Of a DNA stretch of 14,085 nucleotides, positions 7,536 to 14,085 are shown in pieces; positions within the stretch are counted from its first letter, which is position 1, and every line of letters starts with the position of its first letter. The notes below the pieces were generated by a model. That model had not been told where the DNA came from. It worked only from the letters and a program-made list of their open reading frames with translations, and searched no databases. Both the position numbers and the translations under genes were made by a program. The stretch spans positions 1-14,085 of the forward strand of contig DATGSX010000076.1 of the NCBI GenBank assembly GCA_035302145.1, written 5' to 3'. The DNA comes from JAJYTI01 sp035302145. Lineage in GTDB: Bacteria; Bacteroidota; Bacteroidia; Flavobacteriales; Flavobacteriaceae.

Positions 7536-9329
7536 ATGTACCTATCAAACCTTAAACTATGGAACTTTAGAAAGTTTGGCAAAAACTCTACATTTGATTT
7601 AGAAAAGCCAGATTTAGATTTGAATTTCACTACAGGAATAAATGTATTGATTGGTGAAAATGACTCAGGGAAGAGTGCAATTGTCGATGCAATAAAACTT
7701 ACTTTAAAAACTCATAGTTACGAATGGTTTAGATTAGATTGGGATGATTTTCATGATGGATCAGATAGATTAAGAATTGAAATAAGATTTGATGAACTTT
7801 CAGATAATGAAGCCAAGAACTTCACAGAATGGCTAGGATGGAATGGTGAAAATGATGATGCAAAGCCTTTTCTAAGGTTAATTTATGATGCTACTAGAAA
7901 TTTAGACGATAAATATATCCATCCAACAGAAGTTAGAGCAGGTGTTGACGAAACTGGTTATCAATTAACAGCTGAGGCCAGAGAGTATTTAAAGACGACC
8001 TATTTAAAACCATTAAGAGATGCGAAGTCAGAGTTAATACCGCGCAAGAACTCTAGGTTAACTCAAATCCTTCAAGGACATGAAGCCTTTAAAGGAAAAG
8101 ACCAAGATCACCTATTAGTAGACCTATTCCAAGATTTTAATGAACATGTTGCAAAATACTTCGAGGGTACTGATAAAGATGGAGTTGCGCTTACTGGTGA
8201 AAGTTTAAAGGGAAAAGAACTGAAGGCTGAAATAGATAAGTTTATTCAAGCTTTTTACTCTAGAGATAAAGAATCTAATTTCGGCGTTCTTGGTAATAAC
8301 CTTAAAAATATATTAGAAAAACTTGAGCTCTCAATAAAGGATGAACTTAACCCTGGTTTAGGCACTTTAAATAGACTATTTATGGCTTCGGAGTTACTCC
8401 ACCTACAAAAGAAAAATTGGAATGGTCTTAGGTTAGGGTTGATTGAAGAACTTGAAGCTCACCTACATCCCCAAGCACAAATGCAAATCATAGAAGCATT
8501 ACAGCACGAAGAAAAAATACAGTTAATCTTGACAACTCATAGTCCAAACTTAGCATCTAAATTAAAACTTGAAAATTTAATTATCTGTGCTTCAAATAAT
8601 GCTTACCCTATGGGGGCCTCATATACAAAACTTGATTCTGATAACTATAAGTTTCTTGAAAAGTTTCTTGATACAACTAAGGCTAATCTCTTCTTTGCTA
8701 AAGGAGTCATTTTAGTTGAAGGGTGGGCTGAAGAAATATTAATACCAAGCATAGCCAAGGCAGTTGGAGTAAACTTGACTGAAAATGGGGTTTCTATAGT
8801 TAATATAGGTCATACAGGTTTTGATCATTATTCAAAAATTTATATACGAAAAGAAGGACCAAATATGAATATTCCTGTGGCTGTTATTACAGATTCAGAT
8901 ATTCGGGAGTATGAAAAAAGTAATCAGGAATATATTAAAAGAGACGTAGATACGGTAGTTCGCGAAAACGAAAGTGCCATAGAATCAATCAATGCAAAGT
9001 CAGAGCAAGTAGTAAAATATTTCGTCGCACCAAATTGGACATTGGAATATTCTTTATTTAAGTCACCTTCTTTATCAGCAGTGTTCCAAGAGATTTGTAA
9101 AAAAATTCATTCAAGAACAGATTGGGATACAGATTTTGAAAAAGCTCTTGCAAAAAAATTGCTTAATAATGGGTTGAAGAAAACGGAAATTGCTTATCAA
9201 ATGGCTGATAAAATTGATGAGGATTTAATTAAACCCCCAAATGAAAGAATGATTAATATTGACTCAGAGAATGATCAAGACAGCATTATTTATCTAATAA
9301 ATGCCATTAAATATGCCGCAGAAAATTAA
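7536..9329 (+). CDS. gajA: OLD-family ATP-binding nuclease (GajA-like)
   Basis: This is a class 2 OLD protein: an ABC-type ATPase head fused to a TOPRIM nuclease. In Gabija, GajA nicks or cuts phage DNA once nucleotide inhibition is relieved and works in a complex with the helicase GajB. The Walker A loop GENDSGKS is at 40-47. The Walker B/signature stretch LIEELEAHLHPQAQ is at 302-315, with the OLD-typical EE, and the switch histidine is in LTTHSPN at 332-338. The TOPRIM domain starts with VILVEGWAEE (391-400; E395, E399, E400) and has the metal-binding D453-S-D455. A WTLEYSLF motif at 501-508, found in many OLD nucleases, follows. At 597 residues it is close to known GajA (about 580). All metal ligands I can place are present. 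The gene overlaps the helicase gene by 29 bases. OLD proteins also occur alone, but the pairing makes Gabija the best call. Confidence 0.88.
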   Translation: MYLSNLKLWNFRKFGKNSTFDLEKPDLDLNFTTGINVLIGENDSGKSAIVDAIKLTLKTHSYEWFRLDWDDFHDGSDRLRIEIRFDELSDNEAKNFTEWLGWNGENDDAKPFLRLIYDATRNLDDKYIHPTEVRAGVDETGYQLTAEAREYLKTTYLKPLRDAKSELIPRKNSRLTQILQGHEAFKGKDQDHLLVDLFQDFNEHVAKYFEGTDKDGVALTGESLKGKELKAEIDKFIQAFYSRDKESNFGVLGNNLKNILEKLELSIKDELNPGLGTLNRLFMASELLHLQKKNWNGLRLGLIEELEAHLHPQAQMQIIEALQHEEKIQLILTTHSPNLASKLKLENLIICASNNAYPMGASYTKLDSDNYKFLEKFLDTTKANLFFAKGVILVEGWAEEILIPSIAKAVGVNLTENGVSIVNIGHTGFDHYSKIYIRKEGPNMNIPVAVITDSDIREYEKSNQEYIKRDVDTVVRENESAIESINAKSEQVVKYFVAPNWTLEYSLFKSPSLSAVFQEICKKIHSRTDWDTDFEKALAKKLLNNGLKKTEIAYQMADKIDEDLIKPPNERMINIDSENDQDSIIYLINAIKYAAEN

Positions 9330-11298
9330 AATATCAGATGAGGATATTGAATACGCTGAAAAAATACTATTACCTGACGGAAAAGTGTTTGACGAAGAAA
9401 GAAGAATTTTTATCCGTAACCTAGATACAATTGACTTGCAAGCTGTACCAGGAAGTGGTAAAACAACTGCTCTTCTGGCAAAGCTTTTAATTTTGGAAAA
9501 GTATATGCCATTAGAAAATGGTCGAGGTGTATTGGTGATATCTCATACTAATGCAGCAGTAGATGAGATAAAGCAAAGAATAGGAAGACATTGTCCAAAT
9601 CTTTTTGCTTATCCAAATTTTGTAGGGACCATTCAAAGTTTTGTTAATATATTTCTAGCGATACCATTCTATACAAATCAATATAAACAAAAACCGTTTC
9701 GAATCGATAATGAAATTTATGATGAACAAATTGAAAGATTCTTTTTAAACACTAGAGATGTAGGTCTTAAAAACTATTTAAGTAGACAAAGAGATGGTTT
9801 GACATTTTTGAAATCGATTCGATTAACCACGAAGGGTAACTTAATTTCATACTTAAATGGTACACCTGAGACATTTAAACTAAAAAATCCTGAAGGGAAA
9901 ACCTATAAGTCTTTATTGAAATTAAAGATAAACCTATTAAAAAAAGGATATCTTCATTTTGATGATGCATATTTGTTGGCCAACCTCAAGCTAAAGTCTA
10001 TAAGTAATTATCCGTCGATATTGCAAAATAGATTTTTATATGTATTTGTTGATGAAATGCAAGATATGGATATTCACCAATATGATTTAATTGAAAAGGT
10101 CTTTCACTCAGAAGAGTCTACTCAATCTATAATTCAAAGAATAGGTGATAAGAATCAAGCTATTTATAATGGTGGATCTGTACATATAGAAGACATCTGG
10201 ACTTTCCGAGAAAATGTGCTATTTATAAATGGAAGTCATCGACTAAGCCCAAGAATTGCAGCATTAGTTCAAAACCTTGCTCTAACATCTAATAAAGTAG
10301 AAGGAAGAAACCTTAATTCTGATGGTTCAGTTATTGACATAAAACCAGTAATATTTGTTTTTCAGGATAATACGAAGGAATTGGTGCTTCCTGCTTTTGC
10401 AGATAAAATAAAAGATCTTCAAGCATCTGGTGCAATTGCTACTAATCCCTTGCATAAATTTATGGCGATTGCTTGGAGAAAAGAACATGATGATCCTGAT
10501 AAATTAGGTCTAAGTGATTATTGGCTTCACTTTACTAGTACTAATTCTAGTCGCCAAATAGATTTTAAAGTACTGGCAGATTATATTCTGTATTATGACA
10601 AAGAGAAAAAAACTTTAGGATCGTTACGTAAAAATATTTTAAATGCACTTTTAAAGATTCTTCGCTTAGAAAATGTAGTTGATGAAAATAAAAGAGTTTT
10701 CACTAAAAGAAAATTAATTAATTTCTTTAAAACCCATAAAGATAAGGAATATGAGACTCTGAAATTAAACCTCTATAAATGGTCTATTGGAGGTATAAGA
10801 GGGAAAAGTCAAGAAACGATCATTTCAATTAGAGACTATATTCCATCATTTCTTTCTGTTTTTCAGAAAACTATAACTTCTTCCAAAAACTTCATAAATG
10901 GAGAGTCTGAAATCAATGTAGCTGATATTGAAGATGAGTCGGAGTCAAACATATATAATTCTGATGGAATAAACATTGAAATTGGTACAGTGCACTCTAC
11001 CAAAGGACAAACTCACACAGCGACTTTATATCTGGAGACATTTTACAATAGAGGATATGGTAATTACGAATCAGAAAGATTACGCAATCAACTAAAAGGT
11101 GTAAACATAGTCGACACACTTAAAAGTAATATAGGAGGAAAAGAGAAAGTCAAGCAGACTAGCAAAATGGCTTATGTTGGATTTTCACGGCCAACACATT
11201 TGTTATGTATTGCTATTCATAAAAATAGATTTGATTCTGTTCTATCTGATATCAATCATGAAGAATGGGATGTTATCGAAATTGAATCAGAAGATTGA
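9301..11298 (+). CDS. gajB: UvrD-like superfamily 1 helicase (GajB-like)
   Basis: This is the helicase partner of the OLD nuclease. In Gabija, GajB binds DNA ends or single-stranded DNA, hydrolyses ATP and so activates GajA. Superfamily 1A motifs are all visible. Walker A AVPGSGKTT is at 48-56, motif Ia SHTNAAVDE at 81-89 and GTIQSF at 109-114. Motif II is DEMQD at 251-255, motif III GDKNQAIY at 282-289 and motif IV SHRLSPRIA at 312-320. Motif V is GTVHSTKGQ at 562-570 and motif VI YVGFSR at 625-630. The protein has 665 residues, longer than the GajB I recall (about 500). The extra length sits mostly at about 375-550, between motifs IV and V, where the 2B domain of UvrD lies. The ATG at 9301 overlaps gajA by 29 bases; an ATG at 9313 (residue 5) is an equally possible start. 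The overlap indicates translational coupling. No nuclease domain is seen. Confidence 0.87.
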   Translation: MPLNMPQKIKISDEDIEYAEKILLPDGKVFDEERRIFIRNLDTIDLQAVPGSGKTTALLAKLLILEKYMPLENGRGVLVISHTNAAVDEIKQRIGRHCPNLFAYPNFVGTIQSFVNIFLAIPFYTNQYKQKPFRIDNEIYDEQIERFFLNTRDVGLKNYLSRQRDGLTFLKSIRLTTKGNLISYLNGTPETFKLKNPEGKTYKSLLKLKINLLKKGYLHFDDAYLLANLKLKSISNYPSILQNRFLYVFVDEMQDMDIHQYDLIEKVFHSEESTQSIIQRIGDKNQAIYNGGSVHIEDIWTFRENVLFINGSHRLSPRIAALVQNLALTSNKVEGRNLNSDGSVIDIKPVIFVFQDNTKELVLPAFADKIKDLQASGAIATNPLHKFMAIAWRKEHDDPDKLGLSDYWLHFTSTNSSRQIDFKVLADYILYYDKEKKTLGSLRKNILNALLKILRLENVVDENKRVFTKRKLINFFKTHKDKEYETLKLNLYKWSIGGIRGKSQETIISIRDYIPSFLSVFQKTITSSKNFINGESEINVADIEDESESNIYNSDGINIEIGTVHSTKGQTHTATLYLETFYNRGYGNYESERLRNQLKGVNIVDTLKSNIGGKEKVKQTSKMAYVGFSRPTHLLCIAIHKNRFDSVLSDINHEEWDVIEIESED

Positions 11299-11432
11299 CG
11301 TACATATTTTCAAGCCGCATAGTGCTTATATCATAATCTAAGTTTATCAAAGTATATGTATAGATAATTTAAAAAGAAAACAAACACAACAATATGTTTA
11401 TGACAATATCTTTCGAAATAATTTGATTGGAT

Positions 11433-11451
11433 GTGCTATTATAGTTAGCAC
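11433..11451. repeat. Short inverted repeat downstream of gajB
   Basis: GTGCTA at 11433-11438 and TAGCAC at 11446-11451 are perfect 6-base arms around a 7-base spacer. It lies in the 187-base gap after gajB and before the terminator. It may be a protein site or a small hairpin; no role can be assigned. Confidence 0.35.
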
Positions 11452-11484
11452 TAAAGTTTATATGCAAAAACAGTTTTTTTCTTT

Positions 11485-11519
11485 TGAGCCGATTAAACGC
11501 CTTAATCGGCTCATTTTTT
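11485..11519 (+). terminator. Rho-independent terminator after gajB
   Basis: A perfect 12-base stem (TGAGCCGATTAA with TTAATCGGCTCA, 11485-11496 and 11502-11513) around a 5-base loop is followed by six T residues at 11514-11519. This is the best terminator in the window and separates the Gabija-like pair from fic. The stem core is also copy 1 of a 27-base palindrome that recurs at 11530-11556 and 12746-12772. Confidence 0.75.
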
Positions 11520-11522
11520 CAC

Positions 11523-11530
11523 TATATTTG
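11523..11530 (+). promoter_or_regulatory. Candidate -7 promoter element for fic
   Basis: TATATTTG is an exact TAnnTTTG match, identical to the hsdR element at 296-303. It is immediately downstream of the terminator and 26 bases before the fic ATG, so the leader would be only about 20 bases. No clear -33 TTTG is at the right spacing; upstream is the terminator T-run. Confidence 0.5.
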
Positions 11531-11556
11531 AGTCGATTACCCTAATTTATCGGCTC
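11530..11556. promoter_or_regulatory. 27-base palindromic leader abutting the fic start codon
   Basis: GAGTCGATTA and TTATCGGCTC form imperfect arms (one G-T pair, one mismatch) with a 7-base centre. The right arm ends on the base before the ATG. It has the same length and arms as the terminator stem at 11486-11512 and the downstream copy at 12746-12772. In RNA it would bury the ribosome-binding region; in DNA it would be an operator beside the promoter. Confidence 0.5.
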
Positions 11557-12663
11557 ATGGAATACAATTGGCAACATAAAAACTGGCCTAGCTTTACTTA
11601 CGATGCATCGAAAATTGATGCTATCGCTTTGGAGTTTGCTATGGAAACAGGTGTAGTAAAAGGCATGATAGATGGCTTAACTGAAGAAGTACAACAAGAA
11701 GCTATTCTTCAGTTTATGATAAGCGAGGCTATAAAGTCTGCGGAGATAGAAGGGGAGTATCACAGTCGTCAGGATGTGATGTCGTCCATTCAAAATCGCT
11801 TGGGATTACACGATGCAACTACCCAAATAAGAGATATTAAAGCTAGAGGTATTGCGGAGCTAATGGTAGAAGTTCGAGAGAATTATGCAACAACACTATC
11901 CGAAGACTTAATTAATAACTGGCATGAGATTCTATTTTCTGACTCTCGCTTTATTAAAGGTGGATCTTATAGAACTTCGTCCGAACCTATGGTAATTGTT
12001 TCAGGTAGTATAGGGAAAGAAGAGGTTCATTACAAAGCACCTCCTTCGGATATAGTTCCAAAGGAAATGAAACAGTTTATTGCTTGGTATAACGCTTTCG
12101 TTATAGAATCTCATAATATCAAAGAGAGCTTGATTAAAACCGCCATTGCCCATTTGTATTTTGAAACCATACATCCGTATGAAGATGGTAACGGCCGAAT
12201 AGGTCGGGCTATTGCCGAAAAATGTCTCTCAGAATCCTTAGGCCGTCCTCTTGTTTTGAGTATATCGACTAGCATAGAGAAAGATAAACCTGCTTATTAC
12301 CAGGCCCTTAAGGAAGCACAAAGGACTTTGGAGATTACGGAGTGGGTCGAATATTTCTCTCAGGTAATACTAACTGCTCAAAAACAAGCCAAAACAACGA
12401 TTCGCTTCACTTTGGAGAAAGCCAAGTTTCTAGATAAGTTTAAAACAGATTTAAACGATCGCCAATTAAAGGTGATCCTAAAAATGCTTGATTACGGCAT
12501 AGAGGGCTTTGAAGGAGGCATGACCGCAAGAAAGTATATCTCCATCACCAAAACCTCCAAGGCTACTGCAACACGTGACTTACAGGATTTAGTTCAAAAA
12601 GAATGTTTATCCCAAATTGGTGCTGGGCGAGGGGTGCGGTATGAGTTGAAGCTAGAAGTCTAG
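11557..12663 (+). CDS. Fic-domain AMP-transferase with intact inhibitory helix
   Basis: Fic proteins transfer AMP, or another nucleotide part, from ATP to a hydroxyl group of a target protein. The N-terminal NWQHKNWPSF (4-13) is the DUF4172-type opening of Bacteroidota Fic proteins and supports this start. The catalytic loop HPYEDGNGRIGR (206-217) has H206, the metal ligand D210 and the ATP-binding GNGR. An inhibitory helix motif S61-A-E-I-E65-G66 matches [ST]xxxE[GN]. Its glutamate would block ATP in the resting state, so this is a class II, self-inhibited Fic. Residues 300-365 look like a winged-helix DNA-binding region, with a helix SKATATRDLQDLVQK at 334-348, so it may also regulate transcription, perhaps its own. 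The target protein is unknown. It has its own promoter candidate and a palindromic leader. The start codon lies directly against the palindrome without a Shine-Dalgarno sequence. It could be a defence toxin or housekeeping regulator; the sequence does not decide. Confidence 0.92.
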   Translation: MEYNWQHKNWPSFTYDASKIDAIALEFAMETGVVKGMIDGLTEEVQQEAILQFMISEAIKSAEIEGEYHSRQDVMSSIQNRLGLHDATTQIRDIKARGIAELMVEVRENYATTLSEDLINNWHEILFSDSRFIKGGSYRTSSEPMVIVSGSIGKEEVHYKAPPSDIVPKEMKQFIAWYNAFVIESHNIKESLIKTAIAHLYFETIHPYEDGNGRIGRAIAEKCLSESLGRPLVLSISTSIEKDKPAYYQALKEAQRTLEITEWVEYFSQVILTAQKQAKTTIRFTLEKAKFLDKFKTDLNDRQLKVILKMLDYGIEGFEGGMTARKYISITKTSKATATRDLQDLVQKECLSQIGAGRGVRYELKLEV

Positions 12664-12745
12664 TAAAGTGGTAAACGTGTGAATAAGTAAATATGGAAGT
12701 CTGGCTTTTTTTGTAAACAAAAAGTAGAAAGTAAATGTATTTCAA

Positions 12746-12810
12746 GAGTCGATTACATCCCTTTATCGGCTCATGGAATATAAATGACAATATATAAACT
12801 ATCCTAGTTT
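12746..12810 (+). pseudogene. Decayed duplicate of the fic leader and first codons
   Basis: Bases 12746-12772 repeat the 27-base palindrome found directly before fic, and are followed by ATGGAATA, as in fic. The frame then reads M-E-Y-K and a stop, while the DNA keeps following the fic start (tgacaatatataaact against tggcaacataaaaact; cctagttta against cctagcttta) up to about 12810. The copy is thus the 5' end of a former second fic or a partial tandem duplication, with the body missing. It runs into repeat copy A. Confidence 0.65.
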
Positions 12811-12951
12811 AGTACCCCAACGGGGTACAATCTTACATAACCCCCGATGCAATCGGGGGTAGAAGTATCCCACCGACTTCCAACCCCAGCGGGGTTGAAC
12901 CATTTAATTTGCAACTTTATTAAAATCCTATAGTTGAACCCCGTTGAGGTT
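12776..12951. repeat. Palindrome-rich repeat unit, copy A
   Basis: Copy A of a roughly 176-base unit repeated 349 bases later. It contains GTACCCC-AAC-GGGGTAC (12812-12828), ACCCCCGAT-GCA-ATCGGGGGT arms (12840-12860), AACCCC-AGC-GGGGTT (12882-12896) and an imperfect GAACC/GGTTC palindrome (12936-12952). The GC-rich arms stand out from the AT-rich background. Such units resemble palindromic intergenic repeats I recall from Bacteroidota. Its left end coincides with the fic-start copy. Confidence 0.8.
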
Positions 12952-12971
12952 CTTGTAACGCTATACATATT

Positions 12972-13028
12972 ACCCCGTGCTGCGCTACGCTTGCATAGGG
13001 TTATCCTAGTTAAACCCCGTTGGGGTTT
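12972..13028. repeat. Further palindromes between repeat copies A and B
   Basis: Bases 12972-13002 form an imperfect hairpin with arms ACCCCGTGC and GCATAGGGTT around a GC-rich loop. Bases 13012-13028 are the perfect palindrome AAACCCC-GTT-GGGGTTT. They use the same CCCC/GGGG core as the palindromes of copies A and B. Confidence 0.65.
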
Positions 13029-13124
13029 GTATGGAATCAAGAAAGTGATGATTGTTGTATGGTAACAACACCAACTTTTTCTTCGCCCTACATAGCGGTG
13101 AAATACCCGACAAAGAGTAGGGGA

Positions 13125-13300
13125 GAACGCAATTGACAATATAAAAACTGACTTCGTTCTGTACCCCAACGGGGTACAACCATGCATAACCCCCGATGCA
13201 ATCGGGGGTAGAAGTATCCCACCGACCTCCAACCCCAGCGGGGTTGAACCATTTAATCTGCAGCTTTACTAAAACCCTATAGTTAAACCCCTTTGTGGTT
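13125..13300. repeat. Palindrome-rich repeat unit, copy B
   Basis: Copy B matches copy A base for base in layout at a fixed offset of 349. From the GTACCCC palindrome onward it differs at only about ten positions in 140 by eye. Palindromes lie at 13161-13177, 13189-13209, 13231-13245 and, imperfectly, at 13285-13301. Its left end (gaacgcaattgacaat, then ataaaaactg) also resembles the fic start, more closely than copy A does in places. Confidence 0.8.
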
Positions 13301-13522
13301 TGTAATTTGTAGAGGGGTAGCGGCTGTATTAAAAATCTAAACTGAAATAAAAAATGCTCTTGCTGATGGCACAACTCAAATGATTTTGATTGGGATGTTG
13401 CTTTTTGTTTTCCTTCAATTCTTATAAAAGAATAATTCGCTGAATAGAACTTGATTTCAAGTAGATATGCTTTAATAAATGTTAAAAAATCCTTATGTTT
13501 ATACTGGCTTAAAAGAAAAAAT

Positions 13523-14085
13523 ATGCAAATAAAATACCTTCTAGTCCTTCTAACAGGGCTATTTTTTCATGCAAATATCCTAGCAGACTCTCCTTTAACT
13601 TCTACAAATTTTAGTAAAGCCTACAAGGATGCTAAAATCGTTCAACTCGCCGCTGTGTCCAATGGTAGCATATCGGAACTATTAATGGATTACTTAATAT
13701 ATGAGGATAATCCTATTGATTTAAAAATAGCTGCTATTAATGAATTAGGCTGGAGTTTACGTGGCAAGAATAATGCAGGGTTATTTTATGCTTATATGAA
13801 GTATAGAAACGTGCTAGAAGACATTGATCAAGCAAGTGCCGACATCCTAATCTGCTACGCTTATTTTATGGCCTTAGATGATTATTTTGATGTGGAAGAA
13901 GCAATAGTTTTTGCTAACAAAGCAAAGGCTAAAAGTCCAAGTAGCTATACCATTCAAATCATTACTGCGCTTATAGAAGCACAAAAGGCCTTGGATAATA
14001 AAGAAAACTGGTGTGAAGTATATAGCTTAACGAATAGGGTTCGTAATAATAAAGCACTTACCCAAGACATGAACGAGGAAGCAAT
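13523..14085 (+). CDS. Secreted protein of unknown function, 5' part only
   Basis: An open frame runs from ATG at 13523 to the window edge (187 full codons, no stop), so the gene is cut. Residues 1-21 are a typical signal peptide: M-Q-I-K, then a hydrophobic core LLVLLTGLFF, and a likely cut after ILA21. The mature part is helical, with repeated A-x-x-Y-F/A-x-A-L patterns and pairs of helices at about 45-165 that resemble tetratricopeptide-type repeats, though I cannot assign a family. It should be exported to the periplasm or outer membrane. A TATGTTTA box 21 bases upstream is a weak promoter candidate. Its composition is like fic and hsdR rather than the AT-rich cargo genes, and it probably marks the edge of the defence island. 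The upstream in-frame region offers no better start. Confidence 0.75.
   Translation, partial: MQIKYLLVLLTGLFFHANILADSPLTSTNFSKAYKDAKIVQLAAVSNGSISELLMDYLIYEDNPIDLKIAAINELGWSLRGKNNAGLFYAYMKYRNVLEDIDQASADILICYAYFMALDDYFDVEEAIVFANKAKAKSPSSYTIQIITALIEAQKALDNKENWCEVYSLTNRVRNNKALTQDMNEEA

Larger units (their letters stand above)
12664..13522. other. Repeat-built non-coding region between fic and the last gene
   Basis: No credible gene is seen in these 859 bases. Bases 12746-12810 are a decayed copy of the fic leader and first codons. Bases 12776-12951 and 13125-13300 are two copies of one palindrome-rich unit, and 12952-13124 holds further palindromes. Bases 13301-13522 are AT-rich, with a small ATTCTT/AAGAAT hairpin at 13418-13433 and a near-consensus TATGTTTA box at 13494-13501 that may serve the next gene. 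Minus-strand open frames here merely translate the repeats. Confidence 0.7.

Noticed and set aside
7292..7630. Minus-strand open frame of 112 codons before gajA
   Set aside because: It overlaps the start of the nuclease gene, has a low-complexity composition from AT-rich DNA, and covers the promoter region. No domain is recognisable.
12703..12724. AT hairpin (CTTTTT with AAAAAG) as a fic terminator
   Set aside because: The stem is only A-T pairs apart from its ends and no T-run follows, so it is not a convincing terminator.
12563..12790. Minus-strand open frame across the 3' end of fic
   Set aside because: It overlaps the fic C-terminal region and the palindromic leader copy, and shows no protein features.
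13084..13130. Ribosomal RNA-like words (tagcggtgaaata, gtaggggaga)
   Set aside because: The words resemble parts of 16S rRNA, but they are short, in the wrong order and unsupported by flanking rRNA sequence.
12812..13245. Possible CRISPR array
   Set aside because: The palindromes differ from one another and there are only two copies of the larger unit, 349 bases apart, without regular short spacers; no cas gene is present.
12804..13374. Two overlapping minus-strand open frames (12804-13232 and 13006-13374)
   Set aside because: They share the same peptide because they translate the two copies of the palindromic repeat. They have no domain, no start context and lie across conserved palindromes, so they are spurious.

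Overview
The window is from a low-GC bacterium of the phylum Bacteroidota. The evidence is the A-rich translation starts without Shine-Dalgarno sequences, two identical TATATTTG boxes (the TAnnTTTG -7 element of this phylum) ahead of genes, a Fic protein whose N-terminus is of the type common in these bacteria, and families of palindromic intergenic repeats. I cannot name the genus. All recognisable genes lie on the + strand.

Layout. Bases 1-416 are non-coding and hold a heptad repeat array and a promoter candidate. Bases 417-5648 encode a complete type I restriction-modification system in the order hsdR, hsdM, hsdS. Two unrecognised genes follow: a 206-residue protein with a HEPN-like R-N-x4-H motif (5668-6288) and a 266-residue protein ending in one membrane helix (6340-7140). 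Between them lies a short orphan reading-frame piece that looks like the tail of a second hsdS. After a 395-base gap with an operator-like palindrome and a promoter candidate comes a two-gene unit, 7536-11298. It encodes an OLD-family ATPase/TOPRIM nuclease overlapping by 29 bases a UvrD-like helicase, the architecture of the Gabija anti-phage system. A strong hairpin terminator and a new promoter follow, then a Fic-domain AMP-transferase with an intact inhibitory helix and a C-terminal winged-helix-like region (11557-12663). Bases 12664-13522 are non-coding and built from repeats: a decayed copy of the fic leader and start, and two copies of a roughly 176-base unit made of GC-rich palindromes. 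From 13523 to the end is the 5' part of a gene for a secreted protein, cut by the window.

How it works together. This is a defence island. The type I system modifies self DNA and cuts unmodified DNA. The Gabija-like pair should nick or degrade phage DNA and has its own promoter region. The HEPN-like and membrane-tailed proteins sit in the cargo position behind hsdS, where abortive-infection effectors are often found, and are the best candidates for something undescribed. The Fic protein is a self-inhibited AMP-transferase. A 27-base palindromic leader that occurs three times around fic suggests a local regulatory loop, but this is inference.

History. The 5668-7140 stretch and the hsdS recognition domains look more AT-rich than hsdR, hsdM and fic. 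The orphan hsdS tail and the partial fic duplication point to repeated recombination at the same place.
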